The translations under genes and the position numbers were made by a program. From the NCBI RefSeq assembly GCF_030283205.1, contig NZ_JASNWF010000010.1, positions 124,001 through 188,000 of the forward strand: 64,000 nt of DNA, written 5' to 3'. The stretch is from Actinomadura opuntiae (GTDB lineage Bacteria > Actinomycetota > Actinomycetes > Streptosporangiales > Streptosporangiaceae). The notes under the pieces are model-generated. The model was not told the DNA's origin, did no database searches, and saw nothing but the letters and a program-made list of their open reading frames with translations. Positions 25,842-34,030 of this stretch are shown here, one piece after another. Within the stretch, counting starts at the first letter, position 1, and every line of letters starts with the position of its first letter.

Positions 25842-26789
25842 ATGGGCGGGCGGTTCGAGCTGGAGGTCCCGGAGACGGTGACCACGCGGTTCCTGGTGGC
25901 GACGCAGTCCAGGACGCTCCCCGGGCCCGGTCGCCTCCCGGACGCCATCGGCGACGGCGCCCTCGCGCGCGAGGCCGCCGCGATGCTGGAATCGGCCCGC
26001 CTCGTCGTCGAACCCGTCACGCGTCCGTCCGGTGAGCTGAAGACCCGGTTCCACCGGCTCGCCGCGCCGCCCGGCCGGCTGGGGACGGTCGTCGGCGCCC
26101 GCCGGCACATCGCGGTCACCGCCGCCGGCCCGCCCGCCGGTCAGCCGCGGTCCGCGCAAGCCGCCCGGCTGGCCGCCCGCGCCCTTGCCACCGCAGTGGA
26201 CGGCACCGTCGCCGACCTGGACTCCCGGCAGATCCTGCCCGGCTCCGCCTCGCCCGCCGAGCCGGAGGGGTTCGCCCTCGGCCGCGCGTGGGTGTCGGTC
26301 TTCGTCACCCTCGACCCGGACGACGGCGCCCGCGCCCGCGTCGACACCGCCGGCCTGCACCGCTTCGGCCTGCCGGAGGTCGCCGCGCGGCACGTCCCGT
26401 ACGCGAGCATGCTCACCGCCGCCAACCTCGTCCGCGGGCTGACCTGGCAGCTCGTCGCCGAGCAGGCCGCCTGGCTCGGCTGTGGCCACCGCGACCGCAC
26501 CCGCGCCACCCGTTGCGAACGCGCCGTGTCCGCCGCCGACGTCCTGCGCTTCTGGGGCGCCGGCCCGCCGGGCCGCGCTCCCGGCGACTCCGGGTCCGCC
26601 ACCGTCCGCCTCGGCTGGACCGGCACCGACTGCCCCGACTGCCCCGCCGCCATCGAACTCATCCCACCCGCCCGCCTCCCACCGGCACCCCGCGCATCAC
26701 CCCCACCCGCTGCCCCCGCAGAGGACCGGTGGTGGCGCAAGGTAGCCGAAGCGATGCCCCAGATATCCCGCCCCACCCCACCCCCCTAG
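25842..26789 (+). CDS. Unrecognised 315-residue protein
   Basis: I do not recognise this family. It has no signal peptide or membrane helix. The N-terminal part (FELEVPETVTTRFLVATQSR) is followed by a basic middle and a segment DTAGLHRFGLPEVAARHVPY that recalls the TxGLxxFGxPEL pattern of DUF4026/DUF4261-like proteins, a weak resemblance only. The C-terminus is Pro/Ala-rich. Two CxxC-like pairs occur late (TDCPDCPAAIE). ATG 25842 has a GGAAGG stretch upstream. It precedes the tRNA-Asn and HNH gene. Confidence 0.65.
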   Translation: MGGRFELEVPETVTTRFLVATQSRTLPGPGRLPDAIGDGALAREAAAMLESARLVVEPVTRPSGELKTRFHRLAAPPGRLGTVVGARRHIAVTAAGPPAGQPRSAQAARLAARALATAVDGTVADLDSRQILPGSASPAEPEGFALGRAWVSVFVTLDPDDGARARVDTAGLHRFGLPEVAARHVPYASMLTAANLVRGLTWQLVAEQAAWLGCGHRDRTRATRCERAVSAADVLRFWGAGPPGRAPGDSGSATVRLGWTGTDCPDCPAAIELIPPARLPPAPRASPPPAAPAEDRWWRKVAEAMPQISRPTPPP

Positions 26790-26899
26790 CCACCACACGC
26801 GAAGCGGGTGGGAAAAAGCGTTGCCTTTGCGGGGGGTGCGTCGGCATTCTGATGGGGGCTTCCGGGAAATGCCCGGAAACCGGAGAATTTCCGTACCAT

Positions 26900-26970
26900 T
26901 GTCTCGTAGTTCAACGGCAGAACGCCGCACTGTTAATGCGGATATCCAGGTTCGAATCCTGGCGGGACAG
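26900..26970 (+). tRNA. tRNA-Asn (anticodon GTT), atypical
   Basis: A complete cloverleaf of 71 nt can be drawn: acceptor TGTCTCG/CGGGACA with one U-G pair, D-stem GTTC/GAAC with a seven-base loop, anticodon stem CCGCA/TGCGG around CTGTTAA, a four-base variable loop, T-stem CCAGG/CCTGG around TTCGAAT, and discriminator G. CCA is not encoded. Anticodon GTT reads asparagine codons. The first base is T rather than the usual G, and the D-loop is short. A 7-bp hairpin (TTCCGGG-AAATG-CCCGGAA, 26860-26878) lies just upstream. TTGCCT at 26821 may be a -35. The HNH gene starts 24 bases downstream. Confidence 0.9.
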
Positions 26971-26994
26971 CGGCCCGGGGTGGGAGGTGACCCG

Positions 26995-27435
26995 GTGAAC
27001 GTGCTCGTCCTGAACGCGTCGTACGAGCCTTTACAAAAGGTGGACCTGCGGCACGCCATCCGCATGCTGGTCCGCGAGGTGGCCGTCGTGGAGGAGGCCG
27101 AGGAGGGCCGGACGATCGGCCGCTTCCCGGTGCCGCGGGTCCTCAGGCTCGTCCGGTACGTCGCGATGCGCTGGCGGCACGGGCGCCGTCCGCCCTGGAG
27201 CAAGCGCGGCGTCTACCTGCGCGACCGGGGCCGGTGCGGATACTGCGGGCAGCGCGGCAACACGATCGACCACGTGCACCCGCAGTCGCGCGGCGGCGGG
27301 AACACCTGGGAGAACACCATCCTGGCGTGCGGCCGGTGCAACAACCGCAAGGGGGACCGGACGCCCCGCGAGGCCGGGCTGCGGCTGCGCTGGGAGCCGC
27401 GGGTCCCGCGCTGGGAGGACCTCGTCGGGATCTGA
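26995..27435 (+). CDS. HNH endonuclease
   Basis: A 146-residue HNH nuclease of the common actinobacterial type starting MNVLVLNASYEPLQKVDLR. The zinc/nuclease core is CGYCGQRGNTIDHVHPQSRG, then TWENTILACGRCNNRKGDR; the DH and later N form the HNH catalytic site and four cysteines bind structural zinc. GTG at 26995 is preceded by GGGAGGTGA. The frame runs open through the tRNA, but that part is not coding. Biological role unknown. It sits directly downstream of tRNA-Asn and ends at a strong terminator. Confidence 0.9.
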   Translation: MNVLVLNASYEPLQKVDLRHAIRMLVREVAVVEEAEEGRTIGRFPVPRVLRLVRYVAMRWRHGRRPPWSKRGVYLRDRGRCGYCGQRGNTIDHVHPQSRGGGNTWENTILACGRCNNRKGDRTPREAGLRLRWEPRVPRWEDLVGI

Positions 27436-27458
27436 GGGGACCCGCCGGCCCGGGGGAG

Positions 27459-27491
27459 GGGCCGGACCGCCAGTGGGCGGTCCGGCCCTTT
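27459..27491 (+). terminator. Intrinsic terminator after the HNH gene
   Basis: A perfect 13-bp stem (GGGCCGGACCGCC / GGCGGTCCGGCCC) with loop AGTG, followed by TTT. It ends the tRNA-HNH transcript. Confidence 0.85.
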
Positions 27492-27605
27492 CATGGTTTG
27501 AGTGATGATTGAGTGACGTTGTGTGATCAGCCGAATGTCTGATGGTTTCTGGTGATTGTGGTAGCGTGCCCGCCAATCTTGGCGTCTGTTATACGGGAGT
27601 GATCT

Positions 27606-28625
27606 GTGGCGGCCCTCGGTCCCTTCGGCAGGACGGCGCGCCCCGCCGGCGGGCGCCGGACGGCGCGGCGGCTGGCGGTGCTGGTCCTCGCGGTGGGGAT
27701 GTCGGCGGCGCTGCCCCCGGCGGCGGGCGGAGCCGCCCGCGTCCCGGCCGAGCCGAAGAAGGACCTCAAGAAGGAGTACGCGAAGCTCAAGAAGCGCTCG
27801 GAGACGCTGTCCAAGCAGTACCGCGGCGAGCTGATCTCCCTGGAGGAGGCGAAGAAGGCCGCCGAGCGGGCGGACGCCGACGCCGAGCGCGCCGACAAGG
27901 AGTACGGCGCGGCGCGGCTGTCGGTCGCCCGGATCGCCTCCACCAGCTACATGACCGGACGGCTCGACGTGATCCCGATCGTCACCTCCGGCGACCCGGT
28001 CTCGGCGCTGCGCGACGCTTCGGTGATCGAGCACATCAGCCGCGACAACGGCCGCCGCGTCGAGGGCCTGGAGGCGCTGAACGCCAAGGCGGCGCAGTCG
28101 CACCGGGCGGCGCAGGCCAAGCTGGACGGGGTGCGCAAGGAGATCGACGACCTGGAGGGCCAGCGCGCCCGCGTCAAGAAGCTGCTCGCCAAGTACAAGC
28201 CCGAGGCGCCGAAGGCCCCGGCGGGCGGCGGGAAGCCCGACGGCGTGTCCGGCACCAAGTCGCCGATCGTCGGCAACTCGATGACCGCGCGGATGCGGAC
28301 GGCCCTGCAGGAGATCGACGGGAAGTTCGGGCCGTTCCCCACGATCGGCTGCTCGCGCCCCGGCGACCCGCAGGACCACGGCTCCGGCACCGCCTGCGAC
28401 TTCATGGAGAGCACCGGCGGCAAGATGCCGAGCGCGTCGGCGCAGGCGCACGGCGACCGCGTCGCCCAGTACGTGATCGACAACGCGTCCCGGCTCGGCA
28501 TCAAGTACGTGATCTGGCGGCAACGCATCTACGACATGCGCGGCAGCGGCGGATGGCGCCAGATGGAGGACCGCGGCAGCGTCACCCAGAACCACTACGA
28601 CCACGTCCACGTCTCCGTCCTGTGA
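27606..28625 (+). CDS. Secreted coiled-coil protein with an ARB_07466-like C-terminal domain
   Basis: A 339-residue exported protein. An N-terminal Sec-type signal (RRLAVLVLAVGMSAALPPAA) is followed by a coiled coil at about 45-195 rich in Lys/Glu/Ala, then a C-terminal domain. In that domain DHGSGTACDF (around residue 257) has an H-x6-D spacing and NHYDHVHV near the end adds histidines, the layout of LAS/M15-type zinc peptidases; YVIWRQRIYDMR is also conserved in this domain family. I infer a cell-wall protein whose coiled coil resembles NlpC/P60 and RipA-type hydrolase helpers. Activity is unproven. Confidence 0.75.
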   Translation: MAALGPFGRTARPAGGRRTARRLAVLVLAVGMSAALPPAAGGAARVPAEPKKDLKKEYAKLKKRSETLSKQYRGELISLEEAKKAAERADADAERADKEYGAARLSVARIASTSYMTGRLDVIPIVTSGDPVSALRDASVIEHISRDNGRRVEGLEALNAKAAQSHRAAQAKLDGVRKEIDDLEGQRARVKKLLAKYKPEAPKAPAGGGKPDGVSGTKSPIVGNSMTARMRTALQEIDGKFGPFPTIGCSRPGDPQDHGSGTACDFMESTGGKMPSASAQAHGDRVAQYVIDNASRLGIKYVIWRQRIYDMRGSGGWRQMEDRGSVTQNHYDHVHVSVL

Positions 28626-28647
28626 TGCGCGGTGGCATGCTCCCGGC

Positions 28648-29484
28648 ATGGTTTATGACATCGCGGAGCCGTACGGGCCGCTGATCGGGACGACCTGCCG
28701 GGTGGCGACCTGGAACGTCTGGGACCGCTACGGCCCCCACCGGGAGCGTGAGGCGGCGATCATCGCGACGCTCCGCGGCGCGGCGCCCGACGTCCTCGTC
28801 CTGGTGGAGGCGTGGGAGGACGACGACGACTCGCTGGCGGCCCGGCTCGGCGAGGCGCTCGGCCTCCCGCACCGCGTCTTCGGCGGGTCCGCCTACGGAG
28901 CGGCGGCCGGCGGCCGCTCCGGGATCGCGGTCCTGTCGCGCTGGCAGCAGGACCGGACCGGCGAGCGGCGGCTCGGCGACCCGGCCGGTACCGACGGCGG
29001 CCTGGCCGTGTCCGCCACGGTCCGCGGCCCGCGCGGCCCCCTTCACGTGTTCGGTGTCGCGCTGGGCTACAAGCTGGGCCACAGCGGGCAGCGGCAGGAG
29101 CAGGTCCGCGACCTCACCGCCTACGTGCGCGAGACCGCGGCACGGGACGCGCCGGTCGTGGTGGCGGGCGACTTCAACGCGGGGCCGGACTCAGACGAGA
29201 TCCGCATGCTCACCGGGCAGGCCGCCGTGGGTGCGCCCGGCGTCGTCTTCTACGACGCATGGGAGATGGCGGGCGACGGGACGCCGGGCCACACCTGGAG
29301 CAACGCGAACCCTTGGGCGAGGCCCGTCCTGTGGCCGGACCGCCGCATCGACCACATCTTCTCCGCGTGGCCCCGCCCGGGCGGCGCCGGGCATCCCGTC
29401 CACTGCGAACTACTGGGCGTCGAGCCGGTGGACGGCGTCGTCGCGTCCGACCACTACGGCGTGCTGGCCGATCTCCGCTACTGA
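28648..29484 (+). CDS. Endonuclease/exonuclease/phosphatase family protein
   Basis: A 278-residue EEP-fold enzyme. ATWNVWDRYG is the first metal-site strand, VLVEAWEDDDDS the second, VVVAGDFNAGPDS the DN active-site loop, and VASDHYGVLADL the terminal SDH motif; all catalytic elements are present. It has no signal peptide. Members hydrolyse phosphodiesters in nucleic acids or phospholipids; the substrate cannot be told. The ATG start begins MVYDIAEPYG and lies 22 bases after the previous stop, so the two genes may be co-transcribed. Confidence 0.86.
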   Translation: MVYDIAEPYGPLIGTTCRVATWNVWDRYGPHREREAAIIATLRGAAPDVLVLVEAWEDDDDSLAARLGEALGLPHRVFGGSAYGAAAGGRSGIAVLSRWQQDRTGERRLGDPAGTDGGLAVSATVRGPRGPLHVFGVALGYKLGHSGQRQEQVRDLTAYVRETAARDAPVVVAGDFNAGPDSDEIRMLTGQAAVGAPGVVFYDAWEMAGDGTPGHTWSNANPWARPVLWPDRRIDHIFSAWPRPGGAGHPVHCELLGVEPVDGVVASDHYGVLADLRY

Positions 29485-29515
29485 CCGGCGCGCTCGCGGA
29501 CGGCCCGGGGGCGGG

Positions 29516-30571
29516 TCATTTCGGACGCGTGTCGACGACGGCGCCCTCGCGGGCGGAGCGGAGAGCGGCCTCGATGACCTCCAGGCCCGCGATCGCGTCG
29601 GCGAGCGTGACCGGAGGCGGCGCCTCGCCGCGCAGCGTGCGCGCCACCGCCGCGTAGAACTCGTGGTAGGCGCCGGGGGCGGTGGCCTCGACGCAGTCGT
29701 CGCCCGGCGTGCCGACCCGCCCGTACGACTCGGGCGGCGCGATGCCGTAGCCAGGGTCCTTCGGGGTGAGGCCGGCGCGCAGCGCGTCCTCCTGCCCGTC
29801 CATGCCGCTCACCGTGTAGGAGGCGCGGCTGCCGAGGACGCGGAAGCGCGGGCCGAGCTGCGCGGCGGTCGCGCTCGCCCACAGGTGGGAGCGGACCCCG
29901 CCGCGGTGCTCCAGCGCGACGAACGCGTCGTCGGGCGCCGCGGCGCCCCGGCGGCGCGTGTCGATCTCGGCGTAGACCCGCTCGGGGCGGCCGAACAGCG
30001 CGATCGCCTGGTCGATCAGGTGGGATCCGAGGTCGTAGAGGATGCCGCCGGCGTCCCGCGGGTCCGCGCTCTCCTTCCAGCCCGCCTTCACCTCGGGCCG
30101 CCACCGCTCGAACCGGGACTCGAACCGCAGCACGTCCCCGAGCGCCCCGGACCCGGCGAGCCGCCACACGGTCCGGTAGTCGCCGTCCCAGCGCCGGTTG
30201 TGGAACGGGATCACCGGCAGCCCCCGGACGGCGCTCAGCGCCGCCAGCGACCGGGCGTCGGCCGCCGTCGCCGCGACCGGCTTGTCCACGACGACCGGCA
30301 GGCCCGAGGTCAGCGCCGTGCGGGCCAGCGGAACGTGCTGCCGGTTCGGCGCGGCGACCACCACCAGGTCATAGCCCCCGGAGGCCTCCCAGAGCCGGTC
30401 CGGGCTGCCGAGGACGCTGGTCTCCGGGTAGCGCTCCGCGACGGCGCGCGCCCGCTCCGGATTCCCCGTGACCACGGCGGCGAGCCGCAGGCCCGGCACC
30501 GCGGAGATCAGCGGCGCGTGGAACACCGAGCCGCCGGTGCCGTATCCGATCAGCGCAACACGCAGGTCCAT
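29516..30571 (-). CDS. Gfo/Idh/MocA family oxidoreductase
   Basis: A 351-residue NAD(P)-dependent dehydrogenase. The N-terminal Rossmann fold starts VALIGYGTGGSVFHAPLISA, with DLVVVAAPNRQHVPLARTAL and VVDKPVAATAADARSLAALS (the conserved EKP-type motif as DKP). The C-terminal alpha/beta domain holds LYDLGSHLIDQAIALFG. The family oxidises sugars or inositols. ATG 30571 is preceded by a TAATGAT-like box six bases upstream, so its message may be leaderless. It faces the EEP gene convergently. Confidence 0.88.
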   Translation of the reverse strand: MDLRVALIGYGTGGSVFHAPLISAVPGLRLAAVVTGNPERARAVAERYPETSVLGSPDRLWEASGGYDLVVVAAPNRQHVPLARTALTSGLPVVVDKPVAATAADARSLAALSAVRGLPVIPFHNRRWDGDYRTVWRLAGSGALGDVLRFESRFERWRPEVKAGWKESADPRDAGGILYDLGSHLIDQAIALFGRPERVYAEIDTRRRGAAAPDDAFVALEHRGGVRSHLWASATAAQLGPRFRVLGSRASYTVSGMDGQEDALRAGLTPKDPGYGIAPPESYGRVGTPGDDCVEATAPGAYHEFYAAVARTLRGEAPPPVTLADAIAGLEVIEAALRSAREGAVVDTRPK

Positions 30572-30709
30572 GCGACGATCATTACCGATGCGGTCCCGGC
30601 CGCGGGGCGCCGGGGTCGCGGCCGGGCGGCACGGAGGACGCGGGCGGACGCGGCGGGTCCGGGCCACGTAGGCTTTTGCCCGGGGATGTCATGGGATGAG
30701 GGGGACGCG

Positions 30710-32356
30710 TTGTCCAAACCAGTGCTGCTGACGGTCGACGACGATCCGGGCGTGTCCCGGGCGGTGGCGCGCGACCTGCGCCGCCGGTACGCCGAGTCGT
30801 ACCGGATCGTCCGCGCCGAGTCGGGGCGGCAGGCCCTGGAGGCGTTGAGCGAGCTGCGGCTGCGCGGCGACGACACGGCCGTCCTGCTCGCCGACTACCG
30901 GATGCCCGAGATGAACGGCGTGGAGTTCCTGGAACGCGCCATGGACCTGTTCCCGTACGCGCGCCGGGTCCTGCTGACCGCCTACGCCGACACCGACGCC
31001 GCGATCCGCGCGATCAACGTCGTCGACCTGGACCACTACCTGCTGAAGCCGTGGAACCCGCCGGAGGAGAAGTTCTACCCGGTGATCGACGCGCAGCTGG
31101 ACGCGTGGGGGCGCACCGACCGGTCCCGGCCCGCCGAGCTGCGGGTCGTCGGGCACCGCTGGTCGGCCCGCTGCTACGAGGTCCGCGACTTCCTGGCCCG
31201 CCACCAGGCCCCCTACACCTGGCTGATGGACACCGACCCGGAGGGCGCCGAGCTGGTCGCGGCGGCGGGCTCGCCGGAGCTGCCGCTGGTCGTCACGGCC
31301 GACGGCAAGACCCTGTGCGCGCCGACGGACGCGGAGCTGGCGTCGGCGATCGGGCTGCCGAGCACCCCGTCCACCGGCTTCTACGACCTGATCGTCGTCG
31401 GCGGCGGACCGTCCGGGCTGGGCGCCGCGGTGTACGGGGCGTCGGAGGGGCTGAAGACCGTCGTCGTGGAGCGGCGCGCCCTCGGCGGCCAGGCGGGACA
31501 GAGCTCGCGGATCGAGAACTACCTCGGCTTCCCCGACGGGGTGACCGGCGCGCAGCTCGCCGACCGGGCCCGCCGGCAGGCCGACCGGTTCGGCGCGGAG
31601 CTGCTGCAGGCCGGGGAGGTCGTCGGGCTGGAGGCGCGCGGCACCGCCCGGGTCGCCCGGCTCGCCGACGGCTCCGAGATCGCGGCGCACGCCGTCATCC
31701 TCGCCAGCGGCGTGTCGTACCGGCGGCTGAACGCCGAGGGAGTGGAGGACTTCGTCGGCCGCGGCGTGTACTACGGTGCGGCGCTCACCGAGGCGCCGTC
31801 CTGCGCGGACGAGGAGGTCGCCGTAGTCGGCGGCGCGAACTCCGCCGGGCAGGCCGCCGTCCACCTGGCCAAGTACGCCAAGAAGGTGCACATCATCGTC
31901 CGGGCGGACGGCCTGGAGAGGTCGATGTCGCACTACCTGATCGAGCAGATCGAGCAGACGCCCAACATCGAGGTGCACACCGGCAAGACCGTCTGCGCCG
32001 CGGAGGGCGCCGACCGGCTCGAACGCCTCACCTTCGCCTGGCCGGGCGGCAAGAAGACCATCGACGCGCACTGGCTGTTCGTGTTCATCGGCGCCGAACC
32101 GGGCACGGACTGGCTGGACGGCTTCGTCGAGCGCGACGAGCGCGGGTACGTCGTCACCGGGCCCGACCTGGTCGCCGGCGGCCGCCGCCCGGCCGGGTGG
32201 CCGCTCGCCCGCCAGCCCTATCACCTGGAGACCAGCGTGCCCGGCGTGTTCGCCGCGGGCGACGTCCGCGCGGAGTCGATGAAGCGCGTCGCGTCCGCCG
32301 TCGGCGACGGCGCGATGGCCGTCGCGCTGGTCCATCGCTACCTGGAACAGGCATGA
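30710..32356 (+). CDS. Response regulator fused to thioredoxin-reductase-like FAD oxidoreductase
   Basis: A 548-residue fusion. Residues 1-130 are a receiver domain: LLTVDDDPG acidic pocket, phospho-acceptor aspartate 62 in LLADYRMPEMNG, threonine in LLTAYADTD, lysine in YLLKPW. A glutaredoxin-like segment (LRVVGHRWSARCYEVRDFLA) follows. The rest is a pyridine nucleotide-disulfide oxidoreductase with DLIVVGGGPSGLGAAVYGAS for FAD, VAVVGGANSAGQAAVHLAK for NADPH and GVFAAGDVR. The thioredoxin reductase CxxC is absent: that position reads YYGAALTEAPSC. There is no DNA-binding domain, so the output is enzymatic. TTG 30710 has GAGGGGG upstream; ATG 30686 is the alternative. Confidence 0.87.
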   Translation: MSKPVLLTVDDDPGVSRAVARDLRRRYAESYRIVRAESGRQALEALSELRLRGDDTAVLLADYRMPEMNGVEFLERAMDLFPYARRVLLTAYADTDAAIRAINVVDLDHYLLKPWNPPEEKFYPVIDAQLDAWGRTDRSRPAELRVVGHRWSARCYEVRDFLARHQAPYTWLMDTDPEGAELVAAAGSPELPLVVTADGKTLCAPTDAELASAIGLPSTPSTGFYDLIVVGGGPSGLGAAVYGASEGLKTVVVERRALGGQAGQSSRIENYLGFPDGVTGAQLADRARRQADRFGAELLQAGEVVGLEARGTARVARLADGSEIAAHAVILASGVSYRRLNAEGVEDFVGRGVYYGAALTEAPSCADEEVAVVGGANSAGQAAVHLAKYAKKVHIIVRADGLERSMSHYLIEQIEQTPNIEVHTGKTVCAAEGADRLERLTFAWPGGKKTIDAHWLFVFIGAEPGTDWLDGFVERDERGYVVTGPDLVAGGRRPAGWPLARQPYHLETSVPGVFAAGDVRAESMKRVASAVGDGAMAVALVHRYLEQA

Positions 32357-32406
32357 GCGAAGCGAACCGGGGGGCGCGGGGGGTCGTCCCCCCTCAGGAG
32401 GCACGC

Positions 32407-33834
32407 ATGACGACCATCACCGCATCGCCGGAGGAGCTGTGCTCGCTGTTCCTCTTCGAGGACCTCGACGACCAGAAGCTGGAGTGGCTGTCGGCCTGCG
32501 GGACCGTCCAGGAGATCCCGGCGGGCGGGCTGATCTGCGCCCAGGGCGAGCCGGCCGAGTTCCTGTACGTGCTGCTGGACGGCGAGATGGTGATGAGCCA
32601 GCTCGTCCGCGACCACACCGTCGAGACCAACCGGACCTCGCGTCCCGGCACCTACGGCGGCGCCGTCCAGGCCTACCTGGACGACCAGATCGAGCAGAAG
32701 TACCAGCACACGCTGCGGGCGACGCGGCCGTCGCGGGTGTTCGTGCTGCCGGCCCGCAAGTTCAGCAAGGCCGTCCGCAAGTGGTTCCCGATGGCCACCC
32801 ACCTGCTGGCCGGGATCTTCTTCGGGATGACGAACCTGCGGCGCGCGGTCGACCAGCGCGAGCGGCTCACCGCGCTCGGCACGATCACCGCCGGCCTCAC
32901 CCACGAGCTGAACAACCCGGCGGCGGCCGCCGCGCGGGCCAGCGCCGAGCTCGGCGACCGGCTGCTCGCGGCGCAGAAGAGCCTCGCGGACCTCGCCGCG
33001 CAGGGCGCCGACTGCACGCGGCTGGCGGCGCTCGTGGCGCTGCGGCCGACGCTGCCCGCGGCGCCGCCGGGGGCGCGGCGCAGCCCGCTGGAGGTCAGCG
33101 ACGCCGAGGACGAGCTCGGCGACTGGCTGGAGGACCGCGGCGTCGAGGACGCCTGGGACCTGGCGCCCGGCCTGGTCTCCGCCGGGGTCGGCGTGGAGCA
33201 GGCCGAGGAGGTCGCGCAGGCGGCCGGCGAGCACCTGCCCGCGGCGATCCGGTGGCTCGCGGAGGTGATGGAGGTCGGGCAGCTCCAGGCGGAGATCTCC
33301 GAGGCGATGGACCGCATCACCGCGCTGCTGGACTCCGCCCGCCAGTACTCCCAGCTCGACCGCGCCGCCTACCAGCGCGTCGACCTGCGCGAGCTGCTGA
33401 ACAGCACGCTGACGATGCTCAAGCGCAAGTTCGGGCCCGGCGTGACGGTGAAGACCATCTACGACGAGTCGCTTCCGCTCGTCCCGGTGTACGCGGCGGA
33501 GCTGAACCAGGTCTGGACGAACCTGATCGTGAACGCGCTGTACGCGATGGAGGGCCACGGCACGCTCACCATCCGGACGGCCCGCGTGAACGACCAGGCG
33601 ATGGTGGAGATCGCCGACACCGGCTGCGGCATCCCCGAGGAGAACATCGACCGGATCTTCACGCCGTTCTTCACCACCAAGCCGGTGGGGCAGGGGACGG
33701 GCCTCGGGCTCGACATCTCCTGGCGGATCGTCGCGGACCGGCACGGCGGCGACATCAAGGTGGAGTCGCTGCCGGGCGACACCCGCTTCCAGGTGCTGCT
33801 GCCGCTGGCCGAGCCGTCCCGCAAGGACGACTGA
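32407..33834 (+). CDS. Histidine kinase with N-terminal cyclic nucleotide-binding domain
   Basis: A 475-residue soluble sensor kinase. Residues about 10-130 form a cNMP-binding-fold domain (FLYVLLDGEMVMSQLV); residues 160-470 hold an H-box GLTHELNNPAAAA with histidine 166, the N-box NQVWTNLIVNALYAMEG, DTGCGIPEENIDRIF, FFTTKP and GTGLGLDISWRI. No transmembrane helix is present. AGGAGG lies six bases before ATG 32407. It follows the response regulator-flavoprotein gene by about 50 bases, so it is the natural phosphodonor for that receiver. The ligand of the N-terminal domain is unknown; the classic phosphate-binding cassette is not evident. Confidence 0.87.
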   Translation: MTTITASPEELCSLFLFEDLDDQKLEWLSACGTVQEIPAGGLICAQGEPAEFLYVLLDGEMVMSQLVRDHTVETNRTSRPGTYGGAVQAYLDDQIEQKYQHTLRATRPSRVFVLPARKFSKAVRKWFPMATHLLAGIFFGMTNLRRAVDQRERLTALGTITAGLTHELNNPAAAAARASAELGDRLLAAQKSLADLAAQGADCTRLAALVALRPTLPAAPPGARRSPLEVSDAEDELGDWLEDRGVEDAWDLAPGLVSAGVGVEQAEEVAQAAGEHLPAAIRWLAEVMEVGQLQAEISEAMDRITALLDSARQYSQLDRAAYQRVDLRELLNSTLTMLKRKFGPGVTVKTIYDESLPLVPVYAAELNQVWTNLIVNALYAMEGHGTLTIRTARVNDQAMVEIADTGCGIPEENIDRIFTPFFTTKPVGQGTGLGLDISWRIVADRHGGDIKVESLPGDTRFQVLLPLAEPSRKDD

Positions 33835-33948
33835 CGGCGCCCCGTCCTGTCAGTCGCCTGCGGGGTGGCGCGTTCCTTTTCGTCGATGGGGGACAAGCGT
33901 CCGCCCCCGCGTGCGTGATGTGCTGTGCGCACGGGCTCACACCGGGAT

Positions 33949-33979
33949 CGGCCCGGCGGGGCGTCCCTCCGCCGGGCCG
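33949..33979. terminator. Bidirectional hairpin between kinase and VOC genes
   Basis: An 11-bp perfect stem CGGCCCGGCGG / CCGCCGGGCCG with a nine-base loop lies in the convergent intergenic region. There is no U-tract, as is common in high-GC actinobacteria. Confidence 0.55.
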
Positions 33980-34030
33980 AGCGCCTGCCCGGGTGCCTGT
34001 CGGGGTGTTCGCGGAGCCGGGGACGCCCGA

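Noticed and set aside
22707..26489. 1260-codon minus-strand frame across mutB, meaB and GNAT genes
   Set aside because: Antisense shadow of well-identified genes.
26821..26994. HNH frame extending upstream through the tRNA
   Set aside because: The cloverleaf is complete and the HNH family N-terminus starts at GTG 26995 with its own ribosome-binding site.
27492..27605. Possible ydaO-type c-di-AMP riboswitch before the secreted coiled-coil gene
   Set aside because: The interval is too short and shows no ydaO core motifs, although such riboswitches often precede cell-wall hydrolase genes in actinobacteria.
28748..30685. Upstream extension of the response regulator-flavoprotein frame
   Set aside because: It runs across the EEP and Gfo/Idh genes in another frame, has no homology character, and the receiver domain starts cleanly at 30710.
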